Notes: generated from the letters alone by a model not told the origin. A stretch of DNA of 64,000 nt from Paenibacillus psychroresistens (GCF_009728935.1 NZ_CP034235.1:2580001-2644000), one strand, 5' to 3'. Shown: positions 26,627-36,749, numbered from the stretch's first letter. A program made the numbers and translations.

Positions 26627-28792
26627 TTGAAGGCATTTATCGCATTTATAAAGAAGCAATTTTCACAGCTATCCCGAGTTTGGAAACCGCTTTCGTCTTC
26701 GATGCAAACTACAAATTTAAAAAATGTAAAGGTTGAAAACCCTTTAAAGTCAGTGGGAATGAAGCTGTTTATTATTTTCTTTCTTTGTATTGTTGTACTA
26801 GTTGCCGCTACTGGTCTTTTCTCTTATTCCCAATCTAAAGGCATTATAACGACGAAAATGGCTTCATCTACGCAACAAACGATTAATCAGGCTGGAGAAA
26901 AGCTAGATCTGATTTTTGGTAATTTTGAGAATATGACTTATGACATTTTAACAGATTCAGAGATAACAGATAATTTAGGTGTTTACGGCTATGCCAAGAG
27001 TGAAGAGTTTGATAAATTTACTGCGTTTCGCAAGATATTAGATAAGCTTTCCAAAAAACTTTTCGGGAAGACAGGGTTAACTAATATACATATTCTCCCT
27101 ATTGATCCGACTTTAAAGCCATTAACCACTGCTACTACCTTTGAAGAACCTGATAAGTACGTCAAGGAACCTTGGTTTGATCAGATTGTTAAAGCAGACG
27201 GTGCAGTTTCATGGTTGGATACAAAAGTAAAAGGGTATACGGAAGGTGCAAAACCAACCTTTGCTATTGGCCGATTATTGAAACCAGAGTCAGGGATTAA
27301 TTTTGTGCTAGTCATGGAAATTGATGAAGATATTCTCATAAAAGGCATGGCTCAAATTAAAATTAGCAGTGAGCCAGGTACTAAAAGTGAAATTGTGATC
27401 GTTAACAATCAGAATAAATTGATTACGCCTTCAAAAAGCGAGGCAATTGAAGCTGTTTATCACATTCCATCTATTGTAGACGCTGATAAATTGAAGGATG
27501 AAGACCTAACAAACGATTACGATAATAAAACAGGTAATTATGATGGTGAAAAGCAATTAGTAGTCTACAAAACCATGGAGAAATCCAGGTGGACCATTCA
27601 GGCAGTTGCACCTGTAGAAGAGCTTGTTAAAGAAACAAGTCAAATTTTAAATGCTACTTTATGGATTGTTCTATTTGCCGTAATTGTTGCCTGTTTAGCC
27701 GGCTGGTTTGTGGCACGTTTGATTGGTCGTCCATTGGTAATTCTACGTAACTTGATGATGGAAGGCGAACAAGGAAATCTAACGGTTCGTACCCAACACA
27801 AGAGTAAAGATGAAATTGGCCAATTGAGCACAAGCTTCAATCAAATGATGGAACAGATCACTCGCTTGGTTAAACAAACGAATCAATCGGCAAGTGATGT
27901 GCTTGCTACAGCGGGTGAACTCTTGAATTCTTCCAATCTGACGGCCAATTCAGCTCGGGAAATCGCAATTGCGACAGAAGAGATAGCAAATGGCGCCTCA
28001 AGTCTTGCAATGGAAGCTGAAAGAGGCAATGGATTGACTCATGAAATTAGTATGCAAATGAAGCAAGTTGTGGAAGCTAATGCTAACATGGGTGTTTCAG
28101 CTACTGAAGTGCAGTACGCAAGTCAGCAAGGTACCCAGTACATGGCAGAACTAACAACTAAAACGACATCAACAGAGGTCATGACTCGTTCCATGGTGGA
28201 GAAGGTCGATCGTTTAAAAGATAGTACATCATCCATTCGCAAGATTCTTGATGTATTGAATGATATGACTAAGCAAACCAATATCTTATCCTTGAATGCA
28301 GCTATTGAGGCTGCACGTGCAGGCGCTGCGGGTAAAGGCTTTATGGTTGTAGCAGATGAGATACGTAAACTAGCAGAGCAATCGAAACATAATATTGGAA
28401 TTGTAGGTACCATTACAGTCACCATTCAAAAGGAAATCGATGAAACGGTAAAAGTCCTATCTGAAGCCTATCCATTGTTCCAAGAGCAAATCAAATCCGT
28501 AAAAGATGCAGAGTTGATTTTTGCACAGGTGCAAGAAAGAATGGGCGGCTTCGTCGAACAATTGTCAGGTGTAACTATTTCCATTCAGGTATTGGATGAA
28601 TCACAAAATGTATTAACAGAAGCCATGACTAATGTAAGTGCGGTATCGGAGGAGTCATCAGCTACTTCTCAAGAGGTTGCATCCCTAAGTAATGAACAAT
28701 TAAATGTTAGTCAGGGCTTAGTAAACCTATCTGTTAAGCTGGAAGAGCTATCACATTCCCTGCAGAATTCGCTTTCGAAGTTCAGAGTTTAA
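26627..28792 (+). CDS. Methyl-accepting chemotaxis protein
   Basis: A 721-residue membrane chemoreceptor. Helix TM1 lies at about 45-65, an extracellular dCache-like sensor at about 66-340 ([26 protein letters not shown]), and TM2 at about 345-365 followed by HAMP ([13 protein letters not shown]). The long signalling coiled coil has its hairpin tip [20 protein letters not shown] and the sequence [18 protein letters not shown]. The TTG start at 26627 follows AGGATGG; an N-terminal extension of 44 residues precedes TM1. The ligand is unknown. It has a terminator directly after it. Confidence 0.95.
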   Translation: MKAFIAFIKKQFSQLSRVWKPLSSSMQTTNLKNVKVENPLKSVGMKLFIIFFLCIVVLVAATGLFSYSQSKGIITTKMASSTQQTINQAGEKLDLIFGNFENMTYDILTDSEITDNLGVYGYAKSEEFDKFTAFRKILDKLSKKLFGKTGLTNIHILPIDPTLKPLTTATTFEEPDKYVKEPWFDQIVKADGAVSWLDTKVKGYTEGAKPTFAIGRLLKPESGINFVLVMEIDEDILIKGMAQIKISSEPGTKSEIVIVNNQNKLITPSKSEAIEAVYHIPSIVDADKLKDEDLTNDYDNKTGNYDGEKQLVVYKTMEKSRWTIQAVAPVEELVKETSQILNATLWIVLFAVIVACLAGWFVARLIGRPLVILRNLMMEGEQGNLTVRTQHKSKDEIGQLSTSFNQMMEQITRLVKQTNQSASDVLATAGELLNSSNLTANSAREIAIATEEIANGASSLAMEAERGNGLTHEISMQMKQVVEANANMGVSATEVQYASQQGTQYMAELTTKTTSTEVMTRSMVEKVDRLKDSTSSIRKILDVLNDMTKQTNILSLNAAIEAARAGAAGKGFMVVADEIRKLAEQSKHNIGIVGTITVTIQKEIDETVKVLSEAYPLFQEQIKSVKDAELIFAQVQERMGGFVEQLSGVTISIQVLDESQNVLTEAMTNVSAVSEESSATSQEVASLSNEQLNVSQGLVNLSVKLEELSHSLQNSLSKFRV

Positions 28793-28801
28793 TTTATTAT
28801 T

Positions 28802-28833
28802 AAAAACCTTCCCATTCAAAGGGAAGGTTTTTT
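28802..28833 (+). terminator. Rho-independent terminator after the chemoreceptor gene
   Basis: AAAAACCTTCCC pairs with GGGAAGGTTTTTT across a seven-base loop, ending in a T-run, ten bases after the stop. Confidence 0.92.
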
Positions 28834-28867
28834 AGTGTACAATCAGGTAAAAGAAAGGGAAGTGTCG

Positions 28868-29674
28868 ATGAACTACGTTGTCTTGCGAATGATTACTATA
28901 CTTCTTCCAACCTTAATGATTGGCGGATTTGAATACATTCGCCACGAGGTATTGTTGGATTATATGACGATGGAAACTGGGAATTTTTATATAACCGCAC
29001 TAACCTTTGTTTTGTCCTATATTTTTGCGAACTGGATGTTTCGTCGTATTGAGCAAAGCAATAAGCATTTAGTGGAGGAACAAGCGCGAAGATCTGTTTA
29101 TGAGGAGCGTGAGCGACTTGCAAATGAACTGCACGATAATATCGCACAAACGTTATTTTTCTTGCATGTTAAGCTGCAGAAAGGCCATTTGGAGGAAGCA
29201 AAAGCCGCTGTATCGGACATCAATAATCAAGTGAGGCAGGCGATATTTAATCTGCGAAGCTCACCAGATGAGGTCACCGATTTCGTTGAAAGGATTCAGT
29301 TATGGCTGCAAGAATGGCAGCTAATCACAGGGATTACGGTTACGGATGAATTTAAGCTAGAGGAACGTTATTTCTCCACGATGGAAGAGGTACATCTTCT
29401 CAGTATTATTCAGGAAGCCTTTACGAATATACGCAAGCATTCTGGAGCTAGCCAAGTGGATATTTCGCTTCAAGCTGAGCAGAATCAATGGTTTTTAAGA
29501 ATAAGGGATAATGGACAAGGTTTAGGAGAAGAGCGAATGACCGAGAATAAATATGGAATGCTGATGATGAAAAGAAGATCTGAAGAAATTTCGGCTGAAT
29601 TAAATTACCAAACAATAGACAAAAGTGGCTTGGAAATTATCGTTAAAGGAACCAAGGAGGTGCAGAAGGTATGA
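28868..29674 (+). CDS. NarL-type sensor histidine kinase (HisKA_3)
   Basis: A 268-residue kinase. Two N-terminal membrane helices (about 4-22 and 42-60) with almost no extracellular loop precede the dimerisation helix with the phosphoacceptor His in ERERLANELHDNIAQTLFF. The HATPase domain shows QEAFTNIRKHSGA (N box) and DNGQGLG, then YGMLMMKRRSEEI. The start at 28868 lies after AAGGGAAGTGTCG; an upstream GTG has no ribosome site. It overlaps the response regulator by four bases. The architecture recalls LiaS-like intramembrane-sensing kinases that monitor envelope stress. Confidence 0.92.
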   Translation: MNYVVLRMITILLPTLMIGGFEYIRHEVLLDYMTMETGNFYITALTFVLSYIFANWMFRRIEQSNKHLVEEQARRSVYEERERLANELHDNIAQTLFFLHVKLQKGHLEEAKAAVSDINNQVRQAIFNLRSSPDEVTDFVERIQLWLQEWQLITGITVTDEFKLEERYFSTMEEVHLLSIIQEAFTNIRKHSGASQVDISLQAEQNQWFLRIRDNGQGLGEERMTENKYGMLMMKRRSEEISAELNYQTIDKSGLEIIVKGTKEVQKV

Positions 29675-30315
29675 AGCCATATCGAATTTTAATTGTGGAT
29701 GATCATCCGCTAGCACGTCAAGCTGTTAGAGCCCTTTTGGAGGATGAAGCGGATTATATCATAATTGGGGAAGCAACCAATGGTTTGGATGCGATTAAAG
29801 CCTGTGAGCAATTGCAGCCCGATGTTGTCTTACTCGATATTCACATGCCTGGAATGAATGGTCTGGAAACCACACGATTAATTAAAGAGCAGAACGCACG
29901 GATTAAAGTGGTCATTCTCAGTGTATCAGACGCTGTTACAGATTTATTCACAGCCATTAAGAATGGCGCCCAAGGATACCTTCTGAAAGATATGGATCCA
30001 ATGGAGTGGGTAAATTATTTGGGCGCATTGTTGGAAGAGGATTCAGATATTCCTAAAATGATGGCAGATCGTTTATTTTACCGGTTTAAAACAGGGTTAG
30101 GGATTAAGGAGGATCCGATTGTCCAACTTTTAACCCCAAGAGAGCATGAGATATTAGCTCTTGTTGCCAAAGGAATTACTAATCGGCAAATTGCTGAATC
30201 GTTATTTATTGCTGAGAATACAGTGAAAAATCATATTAAAAACCTCTTGGAAAAGCTTTCTTTCGACAATCGAGTACAATTAGCGGCTTTTGCAGTAAAG
30301 AATGAACGGTTATGA
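29671..30315 (+). CDS. NarL/FixJ-type response regulator
   Basis: A 214-residue regulator. The receiver domain has Asp-Asp near the N-terminus ([11 protein letters not shown]), the phosphorylated Asp in [13 protein letters not shown] and the Lys in GYLLKDM. A LuxR-type HTH follows ([43 protein letters not shown]). It pairs with the kinase before it. Its stop overlaps the end of the convergent dehydrogenase gene by six bases. Confidence 0.95.
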   Translation: MKPYRILIVDDHPLARQAVRALLEDEADYIIIGEATNGLDAIKACEQLQPDVVLLDIHMPGMNGLETTRLIKEQNARIKVVILSVSDAVTDLFTAIKNGAQGYLLKDMDPMEWVNYLGALLEEDSDIPKMMADRLFYRFKTGLGIKEDPIVQLLTPREHEILALVAKGITNRQIAESLFIAENTVKNHIKNLLEKLSFDNRVQLAAFAVKNERL

Positions 30316-31269
30316 TAGTGGATTGGGTGGAGTTTGGCCCAACACAGCACTAACTAAGTTCTTAGCAGCGAGAAAAGCCATATCCGTGCGTGTCTTTGCT
30401 GTAGCAGAACCAATATGGGGCAAGGCTAGAACGTTGGACATTTGCAGCAATGGATTATCGATATCTACAGGCTCTCGGTCATAAACATCTAAGCCTGCTG
30501 CATATATCTGTTTGTTCTGCAGCGCCTCTATTAATGCCGTTTCGTCTACTGTTTTTCCACGAGAGGCATTAATAAAAATCGCGCTGGACTTCATTAGCGA
30601 GAATTGCTCTTTTCCTATTAAATGGGTGGTTTCCTCTGTTAATGGCGTCATCAATAGAATAAAATCAGAGGTACGAAGCAATTCGTTCATCGGCTGATAG
30701 ATTACTCCGAGATTTGTTTCAGCATCTATCTTGCGATTGCGATTGTAATATTGAACATTCATCAGGAAACCGAGCTTAGCTCGGCGAGCAATGGCTTCAC
30801 CAATTCTCCCCAACCCAATAATGCCTAATGTAGCATGATGGACGTCTAAGCCAAATAAGCTTTCGTCATCACCTTGCTTCCATTTACCTTGTTTAACATA
30901 TTGATCAAGCTCTGCCGTTCTGCGAGCAGCGCCAAGAATTAAGGAGAATACTAGATCGGCTACTGTCTCATCCAATACCTCAGGTGTATTCGTCCCAATC
31001 ACTCCACGGGCTTTCATCGCGGTTAAATCCATATTGTTGTAGCCTACGCTTATATTGCTTACGACTTTTAAAAGCGGGGCATGTTTAAGTAATTCTTCAT
31101 CAATTTTGCCGCCAGTGGTTAGCAAGCCTTCCGCCGCGGCAAGCAGCCTCAGCATTTCTTTACGTGGCATAGCTTCGTTGGTTGATGATTTAAGAATCGT
31201 ACAATGGCTCGCAATATAATCTTCTACTTCGGACGGAATGGGTCTAGCGATTAATACCGTTGGCTTCAT
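30310..31269 (-). CDS. D-isomer-specific 2-hydroxyacid dehydrogenase (GhrB-like)
   Basis: A 319-residue NAD(P)-dependent enzyme reducing glyoxylate or hydroxypyruvate-like 2-oxo acids. It has [16 protein letters not shown], the nucleotide loop [17 protein letters not shown], the catalytic Arg in [10 protein letters not shown], Glu in [13 protein letters not shown] and the His in [12 protein letters not shown]. The ATG at 31269 follows AAGGAGATGCTCGC. It converges on the response-regulator gene with overlapping ends. Confidence 0.93.
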   Translation of the reverse strand: MKPTVLIARPIPSEVEDYIASHCTILKSSTNEAMPRKEMLRLLAAAEGLLTTGGKIDEELLKHAPLLKVVSNISVGYNNMDLTAMKARGVIGTNTPEVLDETVADLVFSLILGAARRTAELDQYVKQGKWKQGDDESLFGLDVHHATLGIIGLGRIGEAIARRAKLGFLMNVQYYNRNRKIDAETNLGVIYQPMNELLRTSDFILLMTPLTEETTHLIGKEQFSLMKSSAIFINASRGKTVDETALIEALQNKQIYAAGLDVYDREPVDIDNPLLQMSNVLALPHIGSATAKTRTDMAFLAAKNLVSAVLGQTPPNPLS

Positions 31270-31459
31270 GCGAGCATCTCCTTAAATGGTAGGGGTATAC
31301 TGCTAACAGGGGGAATGTAACAAGTTGTCCGTTAGCAGTGTTAGTCGTCTCTTGTTACATTGTGTCAAAAAGAAGGCTTGTGTGCAAATGTATTTTTTTC
31401 GGGTATTATGTTAGAATATTTAATTAATGAGAATGAGAAATTAGTAGGGGGAAATATAA

Positions 31460-32482
31460 ATGACTAAGCTTAGAATAGGAATTGTTGGTTGTGGGTCTAT
31501 TACCAAGTATCGTCATGCACCAGAATATGCACATAATGATGCTGTTGAAATTGTTGCATTTTGTGATCCGAATGTAGAACGTGCGACTTTGATGGCAGAA
31601 GAATATGGCGGTAAGGTTTATGCAGACTACCTGGAAATGTTCCATAATGAAGAATTAGATGCAGTAAGCGTCTGCACACCAAATTTATACCATGCACCTA
31701 TTAGCATTGCTGCAGCTCGTGCAGGTTTCCATGTGCTCTGTGAGAAGCCTATGGCTGCTTCTGAGGCTGATGCTCTAAGAATGATTGCAGCGGCTAAGGA
31801 TAGTGGTGTAATCCTTATGGTGGGCCATAATCAACGGCTAATGCCTGCACATCAGAAAGCGAAGGAAGTTTTGCTAGTTGGTGATTTGGGTAAGGTACTT
31901 ACCTTCCGTACAGCCTTTGGCCATCCTGGACCAGAGAGCTGGAGCGCAGACGGCAAAGAAAGCTGGTTTTTCCAAAAGGATATTGCTATTGTAGGTGCCA
32001 TGGGAGATCTTGGCGTACACAAAGCAGATTTAATCCGCTGGCTCTTGGATGATGAAGTTGTAGAGATTAGCGCATTTGTTGAAACCTTGCATAAAGAGGA
32101 TACGGAAGTAGACGATAATGCAATTTGTATCATGCGAATGGGCAAAGGCTCGATTGGCACCTTAACAGCCAGCTGGACCTATTATAAAGGCGAGGATAAC
32201 AGTACCTTGCTTTATTGTGAGAATGGTGTGATCAAAATTGGTACAGACCCTGTAGATCAAGTGATTGTAGAGCGAACAGATGGTACAATTGATAAATACG
32301 ATGTAGGTGCTATGTCTACCAATACTGGACAAACACATAGCGGGGTTATTGATTCTTTTATTTATAGTATCTTAACTAACACGCCTCCAGCCATTACTGG
32401 GGAAGACGGCATGAAATCATTGAAAGTGATACTTGCCGCGTTGGAATCAGCTGCTTCTAAAACGCTAGTCTCCATTCACTAG
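31460..32482 (+). CDS. Gfo/Idh/MocA-family oxidoreductase
   Basis: A 340-residue NAD(P)-dependent oxidoreductase acting on sugars or cyclitols. The Rossmann loop is GIVGCGSITKYRHAPEY, CEKPMAAS is the second signature, and GAMGDLGVHKADLIRWLL carries the catalytic Asp/His motif. The ATG at 31460 follows AGTAGGGGGAAATATAA. The AT-rich region before it (31400-31450) includes an ATGAGAATGAGAA element of uncertain meaning. It is monocistronic, with a terminator after it. The substrate is not predictable. Confidence 0.93.
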   Translation: MTKLRIGIVGCGSITKYRHAPEYAHNDAVEIVAFCDPNVERATLMAEEYGGKVYADYLEMFHNEELDAVSVCTPNLYHAPISIAAARAGFHVLCEKPMAASEADALRMIAAAKDSGVILMVGHNQRLMPAHQKAKEVLLVGDLGKVLTFRTAFGHPGPESWSADGKESWFFQKDIAIVGAMGDLGVHKADLIRWLLDDEVVEISAFVETLHKEDTEVDDNAICIMRMGKGSIGTLTASWTYYKGEDNSTLLYCENGVIKIGTDPVDQVIVERTDGTIDKYDVGAMSTNTGQTHSGVIDSFIYSILTNTPPAITGEDGMKSLKVILAALESAASKTLVSIH

Positions 32483-32515
32483 TGTATCTGAAAAGCACAA
32501 TCGAATAGTAAAACT

Positions 32516-32552
32516 AAAACCATCGAAGCCAATAAGAGCCTCGATGGTTTTT
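32516..32552. terminator. Terminator between convergent genes
   Basis: AAAACCATCGA (32516-32526) pairs with TCGATGGTTTT (32541-32551), with a T-run after it. It serves the Gfo/Idh gene and may also serve the minus-strand lipoprotein gene. Confidence 0.85.
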
Positions 32553-32594
32553 GCAATTCCTTTGCTGTACAAATTCCTTATCTGAATTAAAGAC

Positions 32595-33515
32595 TTAACG
32601 ATTTACGCTAAAAGTAATGGCTTGTCTGTCCCCAATAATTTGGTGGTCGTTGCCAACAAGACCAACAAGAATCGTGTGCTCGCCTTCAGCTATATTCTTA
32701 ATGACAGTATGCTTGGGGTCGATATAAACCTTCATAGCGTTTTTTGCTTCTGTAGAAGTTGTATCTAACCAAATATGGATATGTCCTTCCCCTGCTTTTG
32801 CTTCAGGGTTATCGCCGTAGTTAACTATATCCAGTTTATTTACTTCTATCGCGAATTTTAAATCCTGTGTTGTAACAATATCACCGTTTTTCAAACCTGT
32901 AATGGAGAAAACAGCACTATCCGCATCTGCTTCATTGGCAGTGCTCTTCGCTGTTGGCTGCGGAGTAGGGGATGCATTTTCCGATTTAGGTGGCTCTGAA
33001 TTAGTTGCTGCATCTGTCGCGTTCCCACGTTTGACCATAAACGTAATAATCTGTGTAGTTGTTTCCGTAGATGGCTGATGATCCGTACCCACAAGCTTGA
33101 CCGTTAGAATATGCTGGCCAGCTTTCAAATTAGAGAGGAGGATATGCTCAGGATCCTTATCAATTTGGACGGCAGCGCCTGGATCGGTTGGATTCGAATC
33201 CAGCCAATAATGAATATGGCCTTGATTGGTATCAGGTGTATGCTCTGTGTTACGATCTACTAAGGTGAAATTGTTAAGTTGAACCTGCAGGTTAACCTCA
33301 TCATTAGCAATGATATCACCGTTATGCAGCCCTTCTATTTCAAAAGAAGGTGTCGTTGTTGTCGCTTTTGCAAGAGTGTCTTTATCTGCCATAGTGGGCA
33401 GAGGTGTGGAAGCAGATGAGGATTGTGGTGAGACAGTAGCGGGAGCAGTTGCTGTACAGCCTGAAAGTATTACAAGCAAAAGCAGTGAACCGAGTAAAAC
33501 TGATTTGTTATTCAT
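32595..33515 (-). CDS. Lipoprotein with two DUF4399-like repeats
   Basis: A 306-residue surface lipoprotein. A signal peptide ends in the lipobox LSGC (Cys20), then a Ser/Thr/Pro-rich linker. Two homologous domains of about 100 residues follow. Each begins with [EI]GL[HK]NGDI, contains GHIH[YI]WLD and ends with a segment like HILTVKLVGTDHQ / HTILVGLVGNDHQ. A Pro/Thr-rich linker joins the repeats. The ATG at 33515 lies six bases after AAAGGAAA; the one at 33521 is too close. Such His-containing domains may bind metal or copper-like ligands, but the function is not known. Confidence 0.85.
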   Translation of the reverse strand: MNNKSVLLGSLLLLVILSGCTATAPATVSPQSSSASTPLPTMADKDTLAKATTTTPSFEIEGLHNGDIIANDEVNLQVQLNNFTLVDRNTEHTPDTNQGHIHYWLDSNPTDPGAAVQIDKDPEHILLSNLKAGQHILTVKLVGTDHQPSTETTTQIITFMVKRGNATDAATNSEPPKSENASPTPQPTAKSTANEADADSAVFSITGLKNGDIVTTQDLKFAIEVNKLDIVNYGDNPEAKAGEGHIHIWLDTTSTEAKNAMKVYIDPKHTVIKNIAEGEHTILVGLVGNDHQIIGDRQAITFSVNR

Positions 33516-33789
33516 GATCATTTTCCTTTCACAATAGAAATTATTTGTATAATGCTCATAATTTCCACGAAAAAAGGCAATGTCCTCTTATTGGAAAGCC
33601 ATTCGACAAAGGTTCTTATAATGCAATCGAATGCCTTATAAACCTACAAATTACAAATTCACCAATCACAGCAGAATGAGCTTCAAAGTAAATTATTATA
33701 GTTCTCCCCTCAAAAAAATATAGAATAACTTTATAACTGAGTGTAAATCATGTAAACTAAGAGTATATCAACGGGTTGGGAGATAAAGT

Positions 33790-34158
33790 ATGACTAAAGT
33801 CATGATTGTTGACGATGCTGCCTTTATGCGAAAGATGCTAAGTAATATTGTGACCCAAGGCGGTTTTGAAGTTGTATGTGAAGCAAAAGATGGCTTAGAA
33901 GCAGTAAATTTATTTACACAATATCTCCCTGATATTGTTACGATGGATATTACGATGCCGGAAATGGACGGATTAGAGGCGGTTACGGAAATATTGAAGC
34001 AATATCCATCAGCTAATATTATCATGTGCTCAGCAATGGGGCAGCAGAAGATGGTATTGGATGCCATTCGGGCAGGAGCTAAAGATTTTATTGTCAAGCC
34101 TTTTGAAAAGGAACGCGTAATTGAAGCTATATTGAGTGTACTGAGTAAATCAAATTAA
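33790..34158 (+). CDS. cheY: CheY-type single-domain response regulator
   Basis: A 122-residue receiver-only protein: VMIVDDAAFMRKMLSNIV, phosphoacceptor Asp in DIVTMDITMPEMDGLEAV, CSAMGQQKMVLDAIRAGAKDFIVKPF with the conserved Ser and Lys. It matches CheY of flagellar chemotaxis, including the FIVKPF signalling face. It stands alone rather than in a che/fli operon. GTTGGGAGATAAAGT precedes the ATG. With the chemoreceptor 5 kb upstream it suggests a motile host. Confidence 0.93.
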   Translation: MTKVMIVDDAAFMRKMLSNIVTQGGFEVVCEAKDGLEAVNLFTQYLPDIVTMDITMPEMDGLEAVTEILKQYPSANIIMCSAMGQQKMVLDAIRAGAKDFIVKPFEKERVIEAILSVLSKSN

Positions 34159-34309
34159 TTCATGAAGATGACTCTAACCTTATGTATTTAACAAGAATAT
34201 ATTCAATTTATCATAGGAGCATCTTACTTTCATACCTAAATTTAGTATACAAAGATAATAAGAACATATATGAGTGAGTAAAAAACAAGGATATAAATGT
34301 CAAAATGCG

Positions 34310-34343
34310 AACACATTCGTCCTTGGCGAATGTGTTTTATTTT
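34310..34343 (+). terminator. Terminator-like hairpin ahead of proS
   Basis: AACACATTCG (34310-34319) pairs with CGAATGTGTT (34327-34336) followed by TTATTTT, 35 bases before proS. It could end the cheY transcript or attenuate proS; no T-box is visible here. Confidence 0.65.
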
Positions 34344-34377
34344 GCCAGATAACTATGAAAAGGGGCTCTGATTTTTG

Positions 34378-36093
34378 ATGCATCAAAGTAAACTATGGAT
34401 TCCTACATTAAGAGAGGTGCCTTCCGATGCGGAAGCCAAAAGTCACAGCCTCATGCTGAGAGCAGGCTTGATTCGGCAATTGGCAGCTGGGATTTATAGC
34501 TTTTTGCCGCTAGGCTGGCGTGTATTAAACAAGGTTTCTCAAATCGTTCGTGAAGAAATGGATCGTATTGAAACCCAAGAGGTTCTCATGCCAGCCATGC
34601 AGCCAGCAGAGCTTTGGCAAGAGTCCGGCCGATATGCCGTTTACGGGGATGAGCTTATTCGATTTAGAGATCGCCATGATCGCGAATTTGCTCTAGGACC
34701 CACTCATGAGGAAGTAATCACGACCCTTATACGTAATGAAATTAGCTCGTATAGGCAGCTGCCTATTAGCATATATCAAATTCAAACCAAATATCGTGAT
34801 GAACGAAGACCACGGTTTGGACTGCTGCGAGGCAGAGAATTCCTGATGAAGGATGCTTATTCTTTTGATGCAAGCTGGGAAGGTTTGAATGAAACCTATT
34901 GGAAAATGCATGGAGCCTATTGCCGCATTTTTGATCGTATTGGTTTGAATTATCGAGCTGTTGAAGCAGATGCCGGGGCTATTGGCGGCAGTGGGGAGAC
35001 GCATGAATTTATGGCTTTATCTGATATTGGCGAGGATACCATTATTAGCTGTGTGGAGTGCGATTATGCGGCAAATTTAGAAAAAGCAGAATTCTTTCAG
35101 TCACAAGAGACGGCGACAGAGTCAGATAAATCCCCTGCATCATGCTATGAAAAAATTCATACACCTCAAACACATACTATTGAACAGCTTGTTCAATCAC
35201 TTGACCGGACTGCTAATTCCTTTATTAAAACGCTTATTTTTGTTGCGGATGGTGAGCCTATTGCTGTTTTAGTAAGAGGAGATCATGAAGTTAATGAAAC
35301 TAAAGTGAAAAATTATTTGGGTGCAGAAGAGATTGAATTAGCTAATGCGGATATTGTCTTGAATGTTACAGGAGCTCCATTTGGTTTTGCAGGTCCGCTT
35401 AATTTAGCTATACCACTTCTAGTCGATCGGGAAGTTGCTGGGATGACAAGCGGTATCGTCGGAGCTAATGAAGTCGACTACCATTTAATAAATATTCAAC
35501 CGTCTCGTGATTTTTCAATTGAAGAGATTGGTGATTTCCGAAATGCCAATCAGGATGATGTGTGTCCACGTTGTAAAGGCAACTTGCATTTTTCTCGTGG
35601 AATCGAAATTGGGCATGTATTCAAGCTGGGAACCAAATATAGTGAAAAGCTAGGCGGAAAGTTTCTAGATCAAACAGGCAAAGAGCAATGGATGATTATG
35701 GGCTGTTATGGCATTGGTGTTTCGCGGTTATTATCTGCAATCGTGGAGCAGAGCAATGATCTGAATGGCATCATTTGGCCGCGATCTATTGCCCCTTATC
35801 AGGTCCATCTGATTCCTGTCTCCGTTAAGGATTCAACCCAAATGGAGCTGAGTGAATTATTATACTCACGTTTGATTAGTGCAGGAATCGAAGTCCTGAT
35901 TGATGATCGTGATGAACGTCCGGGAGTGAAGTTTAAAGATGCTGATTTAATCGGTATTCCTATTCAGGTTATCGTAGGGAAGCTGGCGGGTGATGGGTTT
36001 GTTGAGTTTAAAGAGCGCCGTACACCTGCTGATAAAATAGCTATATCTATTGAAGATGCTTTTTTGAGAATAACGGAGCTTATTAATAGCTAG
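34378..36093 (+). CDS. proS: Prolyl-tRNA synthetase (bacterial, with editing insert)
   Basis: A ProRS of about 571 residues. The class II motifs are GLIRQLAAGIYSFLPLGWR, TKYRDERRPRFGLLRGREF (motif 2) and CYGIGVSRLLSAIVEQ (motif 3). The INS/YbaK-like editing domain (about 225-380) lies between motifs 2 and 3, and the C-terminal anticodon-binding domain begins near PYQVHLIPV. The start may be TTG 34375 or ATG 34378, with AAGGGG upstream. A strong terminator follows. Confidence 0.97.
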   Translation: MHQSKLWIPTLREVPSDAEAKSHSLMLRAGLIRQLAAGIYSFLPLGWRVLNKVSQIVREEMDRIETQEVLMPAMQPAELWQESGRYAVYGDELIRFRDRHDREFALGPTHEEVITTLIRNEISSYRQLPISIYQIQTKYRDERRPRFGLLRGREFLMKDAYSFDASWEGLNETYWKMHGAYCRIFDRIGLNYRAVEADAGAIGGSGETHEFMALSDIGEDTIISCVECDYAANLEKAEFFQSQETATESDKSPASCYEKIHTPQTHTIEQLVQSLDRTANSFIKTLIFVADGEPIAVLVRGDHEVNETKVKNYLGAEEIELANADIVLNVTGAPFGFAGPLNLAIPLLVDREVAGMTSGIVGANEVDYHLINIQPSRDFSIEEIGDFRNANQDDVCPRCKGNLHFSRGIEIGHVFKLGTKYSEKLGGKFLDQTGKEQWMIMGCYGIGVSRLLSAIVEQSNDLNGIIWPRSIAPYQVHLIPVSVKDSTQMELSELLYSRLISAGIEVLIDDRDERPGVKFKDADLIGIPIQVIVGKLAGDGFVEFKERRTPADKIAISIEDAFLRITELINS

Positions 36094-36106
36094 ACCGTCA
36101 TTAAAT

Positions 36107-36154
36107 GCAAAAAGGATAAAGCGCCAGATGTTTTGGCTGCTTTATCCTTTTTGC
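36107..36154. terminator. Strong bidirectional terminator
   Basis: A 16-bp perfect stem, GCAAAAAGGATAAAGC (36107-36122) with GCTTTATCCTTTTTGC (36139-36154), lies between the convergent proS and the Pro/Tyr-rich gene. Confidence 0.92.
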
Positions 36155-36157
36155 TTT

Positions 36158-36421
36158 TTAGTACCCTGGCACATAAGGCGGCGGTGAAGCAGGGTAAGGA
36201 CCATATCCATCGCCGTAGGGCTCATAAGGGCCATAGGGCTGGTAAGGGTAATAAGGCTGCTGATAATAGGGATATAGGGGATAACCAAAAAAAGGCGGGT
36301 AAAATGGTTCAACTGGATGAAAGGGCTGGTAAGGATGAAAGGGCTGATAGGGATGAAAAGGCTGAAAAGGCTGGAAAGGATGAAACGGCGGCCTTCCTAT
36401 GGGACGTTGATCAATTGACAT
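36158..36421 (-). CDS. Pro/Phe/Tyr-rich low-complexity small protein
   Basis: An 87-residue protein made largely of Pro, Phe, Tyr, His and Gln. The first half repeats the unit F-[HQ]-P-[FY]-Q-P several times, and the second half is Tyr-Pro rich (YPYYQQPYYPYQPYGPYEPY). There are no Cys residues and no signal peptide. AGGTGATTGC precedes the ATG. The composition resembles coat or spore-surface proteins of Bacilli and adhesive Tyr-rich proteins. It shares this style with the N-terminus of the protein at 15335-15862. The plus-strand frame over it is an artefact of the repeats. Confidence 0.7.
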   Translation of the reverse strand: MSIDQRPIGRPPFHPFQPFQPFHPYQPFHPYQPFHPVEPFYPPFFGYPLYPYYQQPYYPYQPYGPYEPYGDGYGPYPASPPPYVPGY

Positions 36422-36749
36422 GCAATCACCTTATCTCTCCATATGGGTTTACATTTTATCATGGAATTCAATATGAGTATTCTTTACCACTGTATGTGCA
36501 TTTACCTAGATGTGTGAGGCCTAGAAAGCCAATTATTAAATCGATGAACTATTTTCTTAAGGAAAATTTTAGAATTGTTTAGCGGAATTTTAGAAATGTT
36601 TAGATGGGCTTTAGATTTGCTTGAGAAGCGCTTAATAGCTGGGAGGTAAGATGATAGAGGTAGAGAACAAACTCGGAGAAGAGCGAATAGCATCAAGCTA
36701 ACTGCTTAATATTCGTAATGCTCTCACTTAATCTAAGGAGGCAATCGCA
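36422..36749. other. Intergenic region with short repeats and a possible leader peptide
   Basis: Between divergent genes. At about 36561-36625 three imperfect copies of a TTTTAGAATTGTTTAG-like unit occur. An open frame of 16 codons (36651-36701; MIEVENKLGEERIASS) follows GGGAGG four bases upstream, ahead of the next operon. It could be a leader peptide or chance. No promoter consensus is clear. Confidence 0.4.

Noticed and set aside
31420..31445. Fur-box-like ATGAGAATGAGAA before the Gfo/Idh gene
   Set aside because: Only a direct repeat of two units fits; the symmetric arrangement is lacking and the gene has no obvious link to iron.
36316..36385. Tandem DNA repeat of about 15 bases
   Set aside because: It encodes the FxPYQP repeat of the minus-strand protein and is not an independent element.
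36133..36582. Plus-strand ORF rich in Lys, Asp, Glu and Gly
   Set aside because: It is the antisense of the Pro/Tyr repeat protein and of AT-rich spacer. The minus frame has the ribosome site and a sensible composition.
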